Notes: generated by a model from the letters alone, not told the origin. Counted from the first letter of the stretch, positions 50,005-61,499 are shown. The stretch: DNA of 64,000 nucleotides from Paulownia fortunei (GCA_019321725.1 CM033109.1:19747993-19811992), one strand, 5' to 3'. A program made the numbers and translations.

Positions 50005-50987
50005 AGAAACTTAAGAAAGAAAGTGGCTTCACCTGAAATTATGCGGTTTTTCTTTATTTTTTTGTCTTCAAAATTTTTTGCTACTTAGTGAAATTCTTGT
50101 GGATGTTTGAACAATATATCAGTAGATTCTTCTATGAGGAAAAGGTGTAGTATATTCTTATACGAGCTTTCATTTCCCACTTAGGATTTTTTGTTCAGTT
50201 CTAATTTAGTATTTCGTTAGTTCTATTTACATGCCAATTGTATATGATTTATACCAAATATATATTTATAAAAATATTTTATAAACTTGACTTGCATTTA
50301 TAGAATGAAATTCAAGATAAAACACTAAATTATAACAAATGATTTACTTAAGGTGAAGCAATTTAGTAGGAGTGAGAATATTCAGTTGGTGTTAAATATG
50401 AATAGAGAGAGTATTATTGCTTCACTCTTATGTAAATTTCAAATTAAATCACAGAACCCAAAATAAAATTCTTACAATATGATACAAATAGCCAAAACAA
50501 CATTCCAATATGTATAGACAATTTAAGTAAATATTGTAGAAAGGCATTTGTCCTTTTCAGTAGTTTAAAGGGCCCAATATTTTGTTAGTCCATATAATTT
50601 TAAGGTCAGTTTTCAATATGAACTGAACATAGATTGGTGTGTGAGTGTGTTGTATTTTGTATGTGCATGCAAAAGTTTTCTTGACTATTGCAATGGGCCG
50701 CCATCCACATACTGCCGGGAAACTTTAAGGCGAAACGGATGCATTCTATCTAGACGCGGAATAAAGTTCGCGAGGTATTATTCACTTGAATTATTAATAT
50801 ACAAGTAGAATAGTGAGTCGATACATTACATCCAATGATATTATTATCTTACCCTATAATATTATCACATATATATACTCAACTGTTCATGAACTCAATT
50901 AAATAATATAAAATTTCTCGTGCAAAAGAACGAAACATATGGTCAAGAATTGGGGTAACAATAAAAAAGGCATATTCTATTTCGGGG
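50005..50987. other. 3' flank of SMR gene, no gene
   Basis: AT-rich with a T-rich stretch at 50047-50075. A GT-rich segment lies at 50636-50665 and a short, more balanced stretch at 50690-50775. No feature recognised. Confidence 0.5.
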
Positions 50988-51260
50988 AAAATTGTATTTT
51001 TTGTCCTCTAACTTGGCTTATATAAAGATTTGATTTTGTAATTTAGTATATTACCAATTTGCATGCACTAATTTTCAATTATTTTTACACATTTGGTCTT
51101 TTTTCTGCCGCTAAGTTGGCAAAAATTATTGTTGGAAATTGATGACATGAAGTGAAATTTGAAGATTTTGTTGATGTGGTCATTATGTTTAATATTTTGA
51201 ACCAAAAAAAAAATCCAAATCAATTGCCACTTAGACAAAAAACTGGAGGGAAAATTGTGT
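50988..51260 (+). repeat. Dispersed repeat family, copy 5
   Basis: It shares GGGAAAATTGTATTTTTTGTCCTC, TTTGCATGCACTAA and a later AAATCCAAATC..GCCAC block with the copies at 10480, 15450, 16690 and 17080. Non-coding. Confidence 0.55.
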
Positions 51261-51344
51261 TAATATTCCTTCTTAAATCACCTCTTCTGTCCTATTCTAT
51301 CCTAATCCTTCTAAACTCCCAATTATTTCAAATCCTCTAAGGAC

Positions 51345-52920
51345 ATATTTTGATATACTTTTGTATCAAATTATTTATACTTTTTTTTATTCTTATTAAT
51401 ATTATTATTTTATTAATATTTTGTGTTATGGAATCAATGAATATAAAAATATCAAAAGAAACATATTTATGGACTTGCGTAGTTTTTGAATTTTGAGCAT
51501 AACTTCATGATCAAAAGTCCTATGGACCTGAAACTTATTTCATTTGAAAGTCTAGAAATAGAAGCACAACTTTTATGTTGGAAACTCAACTCAATTCAAT
51601 CTTGATTATAGTAGAAAATTTATCAAATTGATTGCACAAAATGGATCACCAAAATTCGGATCAGAGTTCAACCCAATATTGACTTATTTGACCAATTAGG
51701 TCATATCTCTTAAACCCAAATTTATTTTGGGCTAAAATTTGGATATGTTATATATAAAAGGAAATAAACAAATTTGCTAAAGACAAGATGGTAAGAAAAT
51801 GTATTAAAATGGTAAAAACATAAGCTGCAAGTTGCTGTTACTGTTAAAAAATGGCTCTTGGATATGATTTGATAATTTGACCATATCTCCTTCACCCGAT
51901 TGCCAAATTTGACAAATGATATATTAAAATATATCAATACGGAAAGATCTACAATTTTAGTTCTTTATGCATTTTCAAAATCTGGCTACATTTGACCGAA
52001 AAATACAATTTAATTCGGTAGGTGAGGACTTGGTGTAACAACTTACCAACTTTTGGCAACTAGCATACCACTTGATTAACCCTCCATTATTTGTTTGACC
52101 TCTAGCTTACTCCAAATACTATAAATAGGTCATGTATTAAGCTTTTAAAAAGGGGGGGGGGGGATAAAGAGTTTCTTTATGCTAAGTTTTCTAATCTGTA
52201 TATTTTCTAGTAATGTAAGTTTTCTAATAGTAATAGAAATACATTCTCTAGTTTCTCTTATATTTTTAGTTTTTGCTACTTTTATTATGTCTTTCTAAAT
52301 TTTATTTTGGTGAGGAAAAATGGTGAATCTCTTGATGGAGGAAGATGAATGGTTATAAGGGTTGAAAATATTTAAGAATGTTGTATTATTATTTTAAATT
52401 TTGATCTAAACCCTGTTTATTTTGTGTTATATATCTCCAATGGCACAACAAATATTTGGGTTCATTTATCTTATTATACAGTTTTACTCAATTGACTGCT
52501 AATGTGAAACCTTGATTTATTGTTGACGAAGGTGTGCATAAATGCTTGATTCTATAAATAAGTGTTGGCGTTAAGAGATAATTTTTAATAGTAAGACAAT
52601 ATCATGATTACCTTATTACATGAGTTATTTGATAATATATTCTCATTAGAACCTTCGTTATGTATGGATTCCAATTGTGGTAATTAAAAGAGGTAAAAAT
52701 AATAAATAACTGTTTCTCTATCTAAACTCAAGAGTGGATCCCTAATACTTAATACTTTTATTACTTTGGTTTTTCTTTAGTTACAACATGCACTAAATTT
52801 TTCATATATTTTGAATCACATAAACTCCATCTTTTTAGAAATATAAACTTGAATTCTTCAAACAACTTCCCTGTAGATTGACCTCGGACTTACGAGAAAT
52901 TTATTACTTAATACAAAAAC
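51345..52920 (+). mobile_element. LTR copy in plus orientation (left arm of large inverted repeat)
   Basis: It matches the complement of 52950-54557 over its full length by eye at roughly 85-90%: CAAATTTATTTTGGGCT, TGGCTCTTGGA, TCGGTAGGTGAGGACTTGGTG, TCTTGATGGAGGAAGATGAA and AAACTCCATCTTTTTAGAAA all recur. The first few bases (TGATAAGT) are degraded. An 11-G run is at 52153-52163. It is not joined to an internal region of its own, so it is a solo LTR or one arm of an inverted duplication. Confidence 0.75.
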
Positions 52921-52949
52921 TTAACAAAAACTTCCTACAACTTTAAGGT

Positions 52950-54557
52950 TGCAAACCCAAGTGCAGGTTGTGTTAAGTAATGATTTTTTCGTGTGTTCAA
53001 GGTCGATCCATAAGGAAGTTGTTTGAAAAATTCAAGTTTATATTTCTAAAAAGATGGAGTTTATGTGATTTAAAACATATGAAAATTTTAATGTATGAAA
53101 GAAAAACCAAAATAATAAAAGTATTGAGAATTAAGATCCACTCTTGAGTTTTGGATAGAAAAATAATTATTTATTCTTTTTACCTTTGTTAATTACCACA
53201 ATTGAAATCCATACATAATGAAAGTTCCAATGGAAATATATTATCAAATAACTCATGCAATAAGGTAATCATGATATTGTCTTACTATTGCAAATTATCT
53301 CTTAACGCCAACACTTATTTAGGAGATCAATCATTTATGCATACCTTCGTCAACAACAAATTAAAGTTTCACATTAGTAGTCGATGGGGTAAAATCGTAC
53401 AATAAACTAAATGAACTTAAGTATTTATTGTGCCATTAGAGATACGTAAATAAATAATCACCACAAAACATGCAGGGTTTAGATCAAAACTTAAATAATA
53501 ATACAATATACTTAAATATTTTCTACCCTTATAACTATTCATCTTCCTCCATCAAGAGGTTCACTCTTTTTTCTTAGCAAAATAAAATTTAGAAAGACAT
53601 AATAAAAGTAGCAAAAACTAAAAATATAAGAGAAACTAGAGAATACATTTCTATTACTATTAGAAAACTTACATTACTAGAAAACATACAAACTAGAAAA
53701 CTTAGCCTAAAGAAACCCTCTACACCCCCCCTTTCCTCTTAAAAGTTTAATGCATGACCTATTCATAGTACTTGTAGTAAGCTAGATGTCAAACAAATAA
53801 TGGAGGGATTAATCAAGTGGTATGCTAATTGACAAGAGTTGGTAAGTTGTTACACCAAGTCCTCACCTACCGAATTAAATTGTATTTTTCAGTCAGATGC
53901 AACTCAATTTTGAATATACATAAAGAACCAAAATTGTAGATCTTTCGATACTGATATATTTTCATATATCATTTATCAAATTTACAGTCGGCTGAAGGAG
54001 ATACGGTCAAATTACCGAATCATGTCCAAGAGCCATCCTTTAACCGTAACAATAAATTACAGCCTATGTGTTTACCATTTTGGCACATTTTCTTACCCTC
54101 TTGTCTTCAGCAAACTTGTTTATTTATCTCTTATGTATAACATATCCAAATTTCAATCCAAAATAAATTTGGGCTTAAGAGATATGATCCAATTGGTCAA
54201 ATAAGTCAATATTTTTCTGAACTCTGATCCGAATTTTGGTGATCCATTTTGTGCAACCATTTAGATGAATTTTCTGTTATAATCAAAGTCGAATTGGGCC
54301 GAGCTTCCAACAGAAATATTGTACTTCTATCTCTTGGCTTTCAAATGAAATAAGCTTTAGGTGTATAGGGTTTTTGATCATGAAGTTATACTCAAAATAC
54401 AAAAACTGCATAAGTCTAGAAACATGCTTCTTTTGATCTTTTTATATTCATTGATTCCCTAACATAAAATATTAATAAAATAATAATATTAATAAGAATA
54501 AAATAAGAAAAATATAAAGGATTTGATATAAAAATATGTCAAAATATGTACTTATCA
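52950..54557 (-). repeat. 3' LTR of the Athila-like element
   Basis: On the minus strand it starts TGATAAGTACATATTTTGAC at 54557, directly after the purine tract, and can be followed to TTTGCA at 52950, giving a 1608-bp TG...CA unit. It contains ATGGATCGACCTTGAACAC near its end, typical of this LTR type. Confidence 0.75.
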
Positions 54558-54570
54558 AATTCCCCCACAC
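54558..54570 (-). other. Polypurine tract
   Basis: The minus strand reads GTGTGGGGGAATT immediately before the LTR's TGATAAG. Such a tract primes plus-strand DNA synthesis in LTR elements. It fixes the orientation of the element and the LTR boundary. Confidence 0.75.
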
Positions 54571-55129
54571 TTAACCCTTGCTTGTCCGAGCAAGCCTAAA
54601 ACAAACCTAAACTAATCCACTTTCATAGGAAATCACAATTGCATTTAACATATGCAACAAGCCTTTAAACCCCTAGGTGGCCCATAGAGGACGAGTTATA
54701 GTCTCGTGAAGGTTTTCAGCAGTGATACCCACAAATACCTATAATAACTATCTTCCAACTATTATTATCAGGAAGCAACAAAGTAATATAGAAATAAAAT
54801 CAAACAAGTGTTGAGTTTAACTGTTAGTCATTCAAAAGTCACTACATTTCCACAGTAAGCATACTCAAGTGTGTGTGTGGATAGTTAATGTCAATAGTGA
54901 TGAGACTATGTATTCTTCAAATAAGTAAATTCTCACAAAACCTTACAAAAATCATCACCCAATTTCTAATAGAAAAGTTAAACATCATAGGTTCTTTCTT
55001 TGGTGCAAATCTCCACTACACTGAAGGCATCACACGAAATCAAAAGATCTTCAATAAAGGTTGTAATGGGACCAAAGGGTAGTGATATAGCTAATAAATA
55101 AAAGGATATGATGCAAAAAAATTTCTAAA

Positions 55130-55690
55130 AACTTCATGGAATTAGAGACATAGAGTTTATCGATAAATAATTCTCAAACTCCACAAATTTCAACACTAAA
55201 AATCTCGCAGACGGTGAAATAATTTTTTTTTCACAGTATGATCTACAAAAGATAGCAAACTATCATAAAAACCATTAACATTAAGAGTACCTATAGGTTT
55301 TTGGTGAATGTTGAATAATTCCTCCAGTGTACCAAAACCATTAGGTAGAATGATGAATACATCAGCATTGTTTAACATGTTAGGCATTCTATCATGAATA
55401 TGTGACACTTTTAGCTCATCTCTAATGATCATACCTGGGATATTCTGTACTGCTAAAATTTTTGGGATAAATCCCATAACTTTGACTCTTCATACATAAG
55501 CAGAAATAATAACACTCCCCATTAATCCCAAACTACATCTCCGTATACTAAATGAATTTTTCTTTTTGCTAAAGTTCTACCAAGGTTATTGGCTGCCCTT
55601 ATAAACTTACCATTTTTTTCCTATATTGGATCCACAAAAAATACAAATGCAATTGAATTTGTGAGTTGAAGAAACTTCTATTTTTTATTT
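55130..55690 (-). pseudogene. LOG-family cytokinin phosphoribohydrolase pseudogene inside retroelement
   Basis: Minus-strand pieces in order: CICIFCGSNIGKK (the N-terminal CxFCGS motif), KFIRAANNLGRTLAKRKIHL followed by VYG, LGLMGSV, KVMGFIPKIL, HDRMPNMLNNADVFIILPNG followed by FGTLEELF, then HQKPIGTLNVNGFYDSLLSF and SPSAR. Known: LOG enzymes release active cytokinin bases from nucleoside monophosphates; the PGGxGTxxE motif carries catalytic residues. Here it reads PNGFGTLEE, and about ten residues after LEEL (usually EVITWAQLGI-like) are absent. Lesions: frameshifts after CGSNIGKK, after VYGD and in the A run at ~55225, and a TGA near 55490. There are no introns although plant LOG genes have several. 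It lies between integrase and 3' LTR in the element's orientation, the slot where Athila elements carry an env-like frame. Two ~280-nt blocks stay open. I infer capture of a host mRNA copy. Confidence 0.82.
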
Positions 55691-55829
55691 TATTTTTGTA
55701 TTTTTTTATTTTTGGAAAAAAAGTTGTGCAAAAATAGAGTGAATATGGTGATATTTATTGAGGTGTGAACAGGGAATGCATTTATTGCATGTCTTTTTTT
55801 GTCAAAAAGGTTGAAAATAAGGCTGCAAA

Positions 55830-56535
55830 ATTTAAAAATTACCTACTTACACGTGAATGTACATGTAGTTGTGATTGTGGCTCATATTTTTCTTTGATTT
55901 TACATCTAGTAACGACTTAAACGCCCTCTATGGGTTAAGGATATGCTTCACATCCAGTTTTCTTATAAACTGGTAAACATGATCTTTTAATATCAAATTC
56001 CCAAGACTATAAAGCTCATATTCATTTCGAAAATAATTTTATAAATCAAGAATTGCACGTTGTACCAATCCACATGAATGCATCTCAAGAGTCAATATAA
56101 TGTGATCTAAAGACTACTTACTCAATCTATCTATAATGAACTTAAGTTTATCTTCTCGATTTTTAGAGACCATTTCTAAAGAACGATACTTTGTGTTGCA
56201 AGTACATCTAGCACAATTATAACAAAACTTTTATTTTTTGGCTCTTCGTTTTTTTGAGTATGTGCTTTTACCAAAACCAGGTATGTATCTAGTAGCAAAT
56301 CTAGAAACTCATGTGAAAACTCACCTGCTATTACCTTTGCTTCAATTATCCATCGTATGTCCTCCGAGATGATCTTTTGCATAAGCATCCTCAATCTTTC
56401 AATTATAATTTTATAAATTTTCAAAATTATATTTTTAGGAAGAAAAAGAAATCGTTTCTTGAGAGATAGAAAAATATCACCCATTTTGAAAAGAACAAGA
56501 AAAGAGAATAAGAAAAGTAGAGAAAATTTGTACAA
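55830..56535 (-). pseudogene. Unassigned reading frame between integrase and LOG-like gene
   Basis: The first 119 codons are open (56535-56176). They include MGDIFLSLKKRFLFLPKN and IIEAKVIAGEFSHEFLDLLL. Further conserved-looking text follows in other frames: SLEMVSKNREDKLKFIIDRL, HSCGLVQRAILDL and KLDVKHILNP. It is basic, Leu/Ile-rich and helix-like; the N-terminus is hydrophobic (LLFLFSFLVLF) but may not be the true start. I do not recognise the family. Same orientation as pol and the LOG-like gene. It could be the element's env-position protein or a second captured host gene. Confidence 0.5.
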
Positions 56536-56763
56536 ATATTTCAGTTGTTTGGGAAACTGACAAGTCTGACTTTAATAGCCAGGGAGACCGTTATCCACCA
56601 CTTAAACAGGAAAAGAAAAAAATAAAAGAAAAAAAAACTTTCAAAATAAATAAAATTAGAGAAAATGAGTATATACAACACTAATCATAACAAGGGTTAA
56701 AAAGAAAAAGAATTTCCTCTTGTGAAAATTGATTTTCTAGAAATGGTTTAACTCTTTGTCCAT

Positions 56764-59700
56764 TTACTTTGAATATGTTACCATTTCTAGGATTTTCAAT
56801 GTCAATCGCCTTATAAGGATATACTTTTTTACAACAAAAGAACCACTCCACCTTGATCTCAATTTTTCAGGAAAAAAATGCAATCGAGAATTATAAAGCA
56901 AAATCTTTTGACCAACCTCAAATATTTTTCTTGAAATTTTATTATCATGAAAATCTTTGATTCTTGCTTTATAAATTTTAGAATTCTCATATGCATCATT
57001 TCTCAGTTCTTGAAGTTCATTGATTTGCAATTTGCGCAATTTTGAAACTTTATCAAGGTTAAAGTTAAACATTTTGATTGTTCAATAAGCTTTATGTTCA
57101 AGTTCAACAGGTAAATGACAAGGTTTTCAATAAACTATCATGTAAGGAGACATGTCTAATGATGTTTTGAAAGCAGTTCTATATGCCCAAAGTGTATCGG
57201 TAAGTCTAAGAGACCAATCTTTACAGTTTGGGTTAACTATTTTTTACAAAATTTATTTTATCTCCCTATTTGTAAGTTCAACTTGTCCATTTGTCTGATG
57301 GTGATAAGGGGTTGAAACTCTATGTATGATTCCATATTTCTTCATTAAAGTTCCAAAAACTTTATTACAAAAATATTTTTCCCCATCACTGATAATAGAT
57401 CTAGGAATTCTAAATTGACTTAAAATATTTTCTTTTAAAAAATTTATCACTATTTTGTGATCATTGTTTCGATAAAGAATTGTCTCGATCCATTTTGAAA
57501 CATAATCTATGGTAACCAAATGTAAAGAAAATCAAATAATACTGGAAATGGCCTCATAAAATCAATACCCCAATAGTCAAAGATTTCAATCACTAGGATA
57601 GGGTGTAGGGGCATCATATTTTTCTTTGAAAGATACCCTAACTTTTGACAATTTTCACAACTTTTTCAGAAAGTGTAAGTGTCTTTGAAAAGAGTTGGCC
57701 AATAAAATCCACATTACAAGAATTTCGTAGTAGTTTTCTTTGCTGAAAAGTGACCACCACATGTTTGTGAATGACAAAATTTGACAATATTACCTATCTA
57801 ATTGCCAGGCACACACATCTTCGAAAGATTTGATCCTGATAGTATTTGAATAGATATGGATCATCCCATTAAAAAAATTTCACCTCAGCCAAAAACTTCT
57901 TTTTGTCTTGAGAGTTCCAATGCAATGATATCTTTCCTGTCACAAAAAAATTAACAATGTCAGCAAACCAAGGTAAAATAGAAATATTAAATAGTTGTTC
58001 ATAAGAGAAAGTGTCATTAATTGGTGTGGTTTGAAACGAGTCATCACAAATGAGTCTCGACAAATGATCAGCCATCATATTCTCTACTCTCTTCTTATCG
58101 CAAATCGTAATATTAAATTCCTAGAGTAAGATAATCCACCTAATCAGTCTTAGTTTGGCATTTTTTTTACAAAAAATATTTTAAAGCTGCATGATCACTG
58201 AAAACAACAACTAGTGAGCCAACAAGATAACATCAAAAATTGTCCAATGCAAAAACTACAACAAGTAATTCTTTTTCAGTTGTTGTATAATTTAATTGAG
58301 CATTATTTAAAGTTTTACTTACATAGTAAATAACATATGGTTTCTTATCTTTTCTTTGTCCCAAGACAACTCCAACAACATAATCACTAGCATCACACAT
58401 TATTTCAAAAGGTAAAGTCCAATCTAGAGGCTGCATGATTGGAGCAGATGTAAAAATATTTTTGATCTTAACAAAAGCATTTTGATAATTTTCAATCCAT
58501 TCAAAATTAGTGTCTTTGTTAGAAGATTACACAAAGGCTTAGATTTTATACTAAATTTTTTGATAAATCTTCTATATAAACCAACATGTTCTAAAAATGA
58601 TCTAACCTCCTTCACAGTCTTTGGTGTTGGTAAATTGGTGATTAACTTAATTTTAGATTTGTCAACCTCAATACCTTTTAATGAAATAATGTGTCCAAGA
58701 ATAATACCAGTTGTTACCATGAAATGACATTTCTCCCAATTGAGCACAAGGTTCTTTTCTTCATAGCTAATCAAAACTTTTTCTAAATTAGATAGGCAAT
58801 CGTCAAATGAATTACCAAAAATAGAAAAATTATCCATGAAGACTTCAAGAAAACATCCAACCATGTCACTAAAAATATTAAGCATGCATCATTGGAATGT
58901 AGATGGTGCATTATATAATTCAAAAGGTATCATTCGATATGCAAAAGTACTAAAATGACATGTAAAAGTTGTTAATACTTGATCTTCAAGTGCAATTGCA
59001 ATTTGATTATACATAGAATATGAAAAATGAAAGGTAATGTCCCGCAACTCTTTCTAAAATTTAATTTATGAAAGGTAATGGAAAATGAATTTTTCTAGTA
59101 ATAAGTTGAGTTTCTTATAGTCAATGCATATTCGTCAACCAGTAATAGTTCTAGTTTGAATTAATTCATTATTCTCATTCTTGACTACAGTAACTCAGAT
59201 TTCTTAGGTATAACTTGAGTAGGACTTACCCATTTGCTATCAAAAATAGGATAAATGATTCAATTATCTAAGAGTTTAATGACCTCATTTCTCACTACCT
59301 TTTTTCATATTAGGATTTAGCCTTCGTTGCATTTCTCTAAAAAGTTTAGCATTTTCTTTTAGATAGATGTTATGTGTGTAAATGAAAGGATTTATACCTT
59401 TAATATCAGCAATGGTCCATCCTAAAGCATTCTTATGCATTTTTAGAGTTTCAATCAATTTACCTTCTTGAGATGCATCGAGTTTGGAACAAATTATTAT
59501 TGAAAAAGTCTCATTCTCACCCAAGAAAGAGTATTTCAAATCAATTGGTAAAAGTTTTAAATCAACCACGGGATATTAATCTTGACTAGTTTAAAAATTT
59601 CAAAAATTTCAGCATTTGAGTTCAATTTCTGAGTTGCTTGCAATCTTTGAAGAAAGTGTGCTAGAGGTAAATGTTTTTCTTTTTCATCATTTTCACACTT

Positions 59701-59934
59701 ACCTTTTTCAAATTTACTTTCATCGTCAACACTATTTCCATTCTTCATTTCTGGAGGTGAATTAGAAACTTTCTCCTTGGGATGAATAATCTTATCAATA
59801 ACTTTTTCATTCCAAAGAGTTGTGACTGAATTAGCCTCCTTAACTGAATTTTCACATGAAGAAGAAACATGACACTGAGTGGAAGGATTAGGTTGAGGTT
59901 GAGTAGAAAATTTACCTTTTTCATGAGTACGCAA
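56764..59934 (-). pseudogene. pol: Athila-like pol (RT, RNase H, integrase), protease deleted
   Basis: Order on the minus strand: gag-pro linker (NAEIFEIFKLVKINIP, ~59590); RT entry GENETFSIIICSKLDASQEG and GWTIADIKGI (59285-59569); RT palm and YxDD box at 58424-59270, where the box reads FMDN, so the second catalytic Asp is Asn; RNase H with DASDYVVGVVLGQ and TTTEKELL (58233-58436); linker MADHLSRL (58060); integrase HHCC finger (57640-57790); DDE core with ISDGEKYFCNKVFG and NGQVELTNREIK (57253-57600); and C-terminal [12 protein letters not shown] (56764-57072). The protease between the linker and RT is missing; the deletion joins the two near 59572. Many stops. Known roles: polyprotein that copies and inserts the element. 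Confidence 0.85.
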
Positions 59935-60466
59935 AGAAGCAGTCAGTGTTGAAAGTGTCTTCTGATCTCATTGATAACTTGTGAAGTGTGATTATTGATG
60001 TTTATTTGTTCATGCATAAATGCTTGCAAAGTCTCCTTAAGGGATTTTGTATGTGGAGTTGGATAAGAATGAAAGTTTGGTGGTTTTTGTGAATTCAGCG
60101 GTTAGATATGGTTATCATCTCACCAACTGAAATTGGGATGATTTCTCCATTGTGGATTGCAAGTTTCAAAATATGGAGAATGGAAAGGTTTTTTTTAATA
60201 TGTTCATGAAATTTTCTTGTATTGGAATGTTTGGATATTCATTGGTGGAGTGCCCCAAAAGTTTACAATTGCTACAAACTTCTTCATCTTGCACATTTTT
60301 TATTTCCTTTATTTTCTTAAGTTCCATCGCTTCAATTTTTCTTGTTAAACTAGCAAGTCTAGCATTTAGATAATCTTCTTGGCTACTATTAGCAAGATTA
60401 GATTTAATAGAACATTCGGAAGAATTAACACTATGACATGATTGAGAATTTGACCCAATTTGTTTT
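59935..60466 (-). pseudogene. gag: gag C-terminal fragment of the Athila-like element
   Basis: Minus-strand reading ARLASLTRKIEAMELKKIKE, then VCSNCKLLGHSTNEYP, a zinc knuckle of the CxxCxxxGHxxxxC type whose last Cys is Tyr, then NPQWRNHPNFSW, a phrase characteristic of Athila-like gag. Stops follow. It begins abruptly at 60466, where the GRF-type gene starts on the other strand, so the N-terminal half of gag is lost. Confidence 0.75.
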
Positions 60467-60467
60467 T

Positions 60468-60910
60468 ATGGAACGAAAAAGACAAAAGAAAAAAGAGAAA
60501 GGATGTCACCAACCTGACAAGAAGATATCTTCCATTTTTGGTGTTGGAATGTTGTATGGCTACTGTGGTAAACGGGCTCAACTGCGCACCTCTTGGATAG
60601 GTAAAAGGTTCAATGGATGCCGCCAAGATTGGAAGATAATTTTTTATTCTATTTTTATGGAAAATGAATTTTTTTATTTATATTAGAACTATTCCAAAAA
60701 CAATTTCTTCCATTTTTATAGAGAGATGGTTGTGACTATTTTACTTGAGATGATCCACCTATGTGCTCGAGGGCAATGACCATGATTCTTGGATTAAGGC
60801 GCAAGGTAGTCAGGTTGGAGGATGAAGTCACAAACTCATAATGAAGAACAAAAATATGAAATTCATTTTTCTAGTGTCATGGTTACTTTTATTGGTGACT
60901 TGGTTAGTTT
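60468..60910 (+). pseudogene. GRF-type zinc-finger protein (At4g04775-like) pseudogene
   Basis: Exon 1, 60468-60635 (56 codons), has MLYGYCGKRAQLRTSWIGKR followed by FNGC, the first half of a GRF zinc finger. Exon 2 from 60722 has RDGCDYFT-DDPPMC and the helix LRRKVVRLEDEV, then in another frame KFIFLVSWLLLLVTWLV, a C-terminal membrane helix. Known: small plant GRF-finger proteins of this layout are abundant and often transposon-linked; their role is unclear. Lesions: the donor after TGGAAG reads AT instead of GT, the conserved Trp after YFT is TGA, the first finger Cys position reads GYCG, and there is a frameshift before the membrane helix. It sits back-to-back with the retroelement break and faces the MULE. 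Confidence 0.72.
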
Positions 60911-61499
60911 AGGAAGACAATATGTTTATGAGTCTTTGGGTTTGTTTAAGAAGACAATATGTTTGTCTCTTTGGTTGGAAGTCTACTATATTTATGTATC
61001 TTCAGTTGTAGTCGTGTAGAAAATTAGGTAGTACTAGCATGTTGTTCTTTTTAAGTTAAGTTTTGTTAGGTAGGAAGTGATTTTTTTCTCCCTATGTATT
61101 GTTTATTTCCCTCGGCAATAAATGGAATTAACTAATTTATAAAACATAGTGTTGTTCATTAGTAACGGAACTTGCATGTTGCATTAGATTACAAATAAAA
61201 CTTGACAAGTAGACTGATAAAATGAACTTAGAAATTTTCCTTTTCAAAAGGTACTTGACAATTTCTTTAAATATACACCTAGATAGGATGCACTTGCAAA
61301 AACAACATCACTTTGTCATTGCAAAACATAAAAAATCTGTAAACAATACATAATCATTATCTTCAAAATACATAATTTCAAAAGATCTCAAGAACTTCCT
61401 ACAAAAACTATCCACTAAAGTCTAACAGTCAATCCACTTAAACATATGTCCAAAAATCAATAATATCATTCACTTAAACATCCACTTAAACTAATGGAA
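60911..61499. other. Spacer between GRF pseudogene and MULE region
   Basis: It holds a short internal repeat (AGGAAGACAATATGTTT / AAGAAGACAATATGTTT at 60912 and 60949) and an AATAAA at 61119-61124 that could be the old GRF poly(A) signal. Nothing else recognised. Confidence 0.45.

Larger units (their letters stand above)
52950..60466 (-). mobile_element. Athila-like Ty3/gypsy element, 5' truncated, carrying host-like genes
   Basis: Minus-strand order: gag C-terminus (60466-~59935), pol without protease (59934-56764), an unassigned reading frame (56535-~55830), a LOG-family gene (~55690-55130), purine tract (54570-54558) and 3' LTR (54557-52950). The gag/pol style (NAEIFEIF..VKINIP, GWTIADIKGI, FMD-SIFG) is that of the Athila/Tat branch. 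The 5' LTR and gag N-terminus are missing; the break is at ~60466, where a GRF zinc-finger gene begins on the other strand. Many stops and shifts show that it is dead. Confidence 0.8.

Noticed and set aside
49598..50032. 144-codon minus-strand frame opposite the SMR gene
   Set aside because: Slightly longer than SMR but without motifs; SMR has the family signature and a TATA box.
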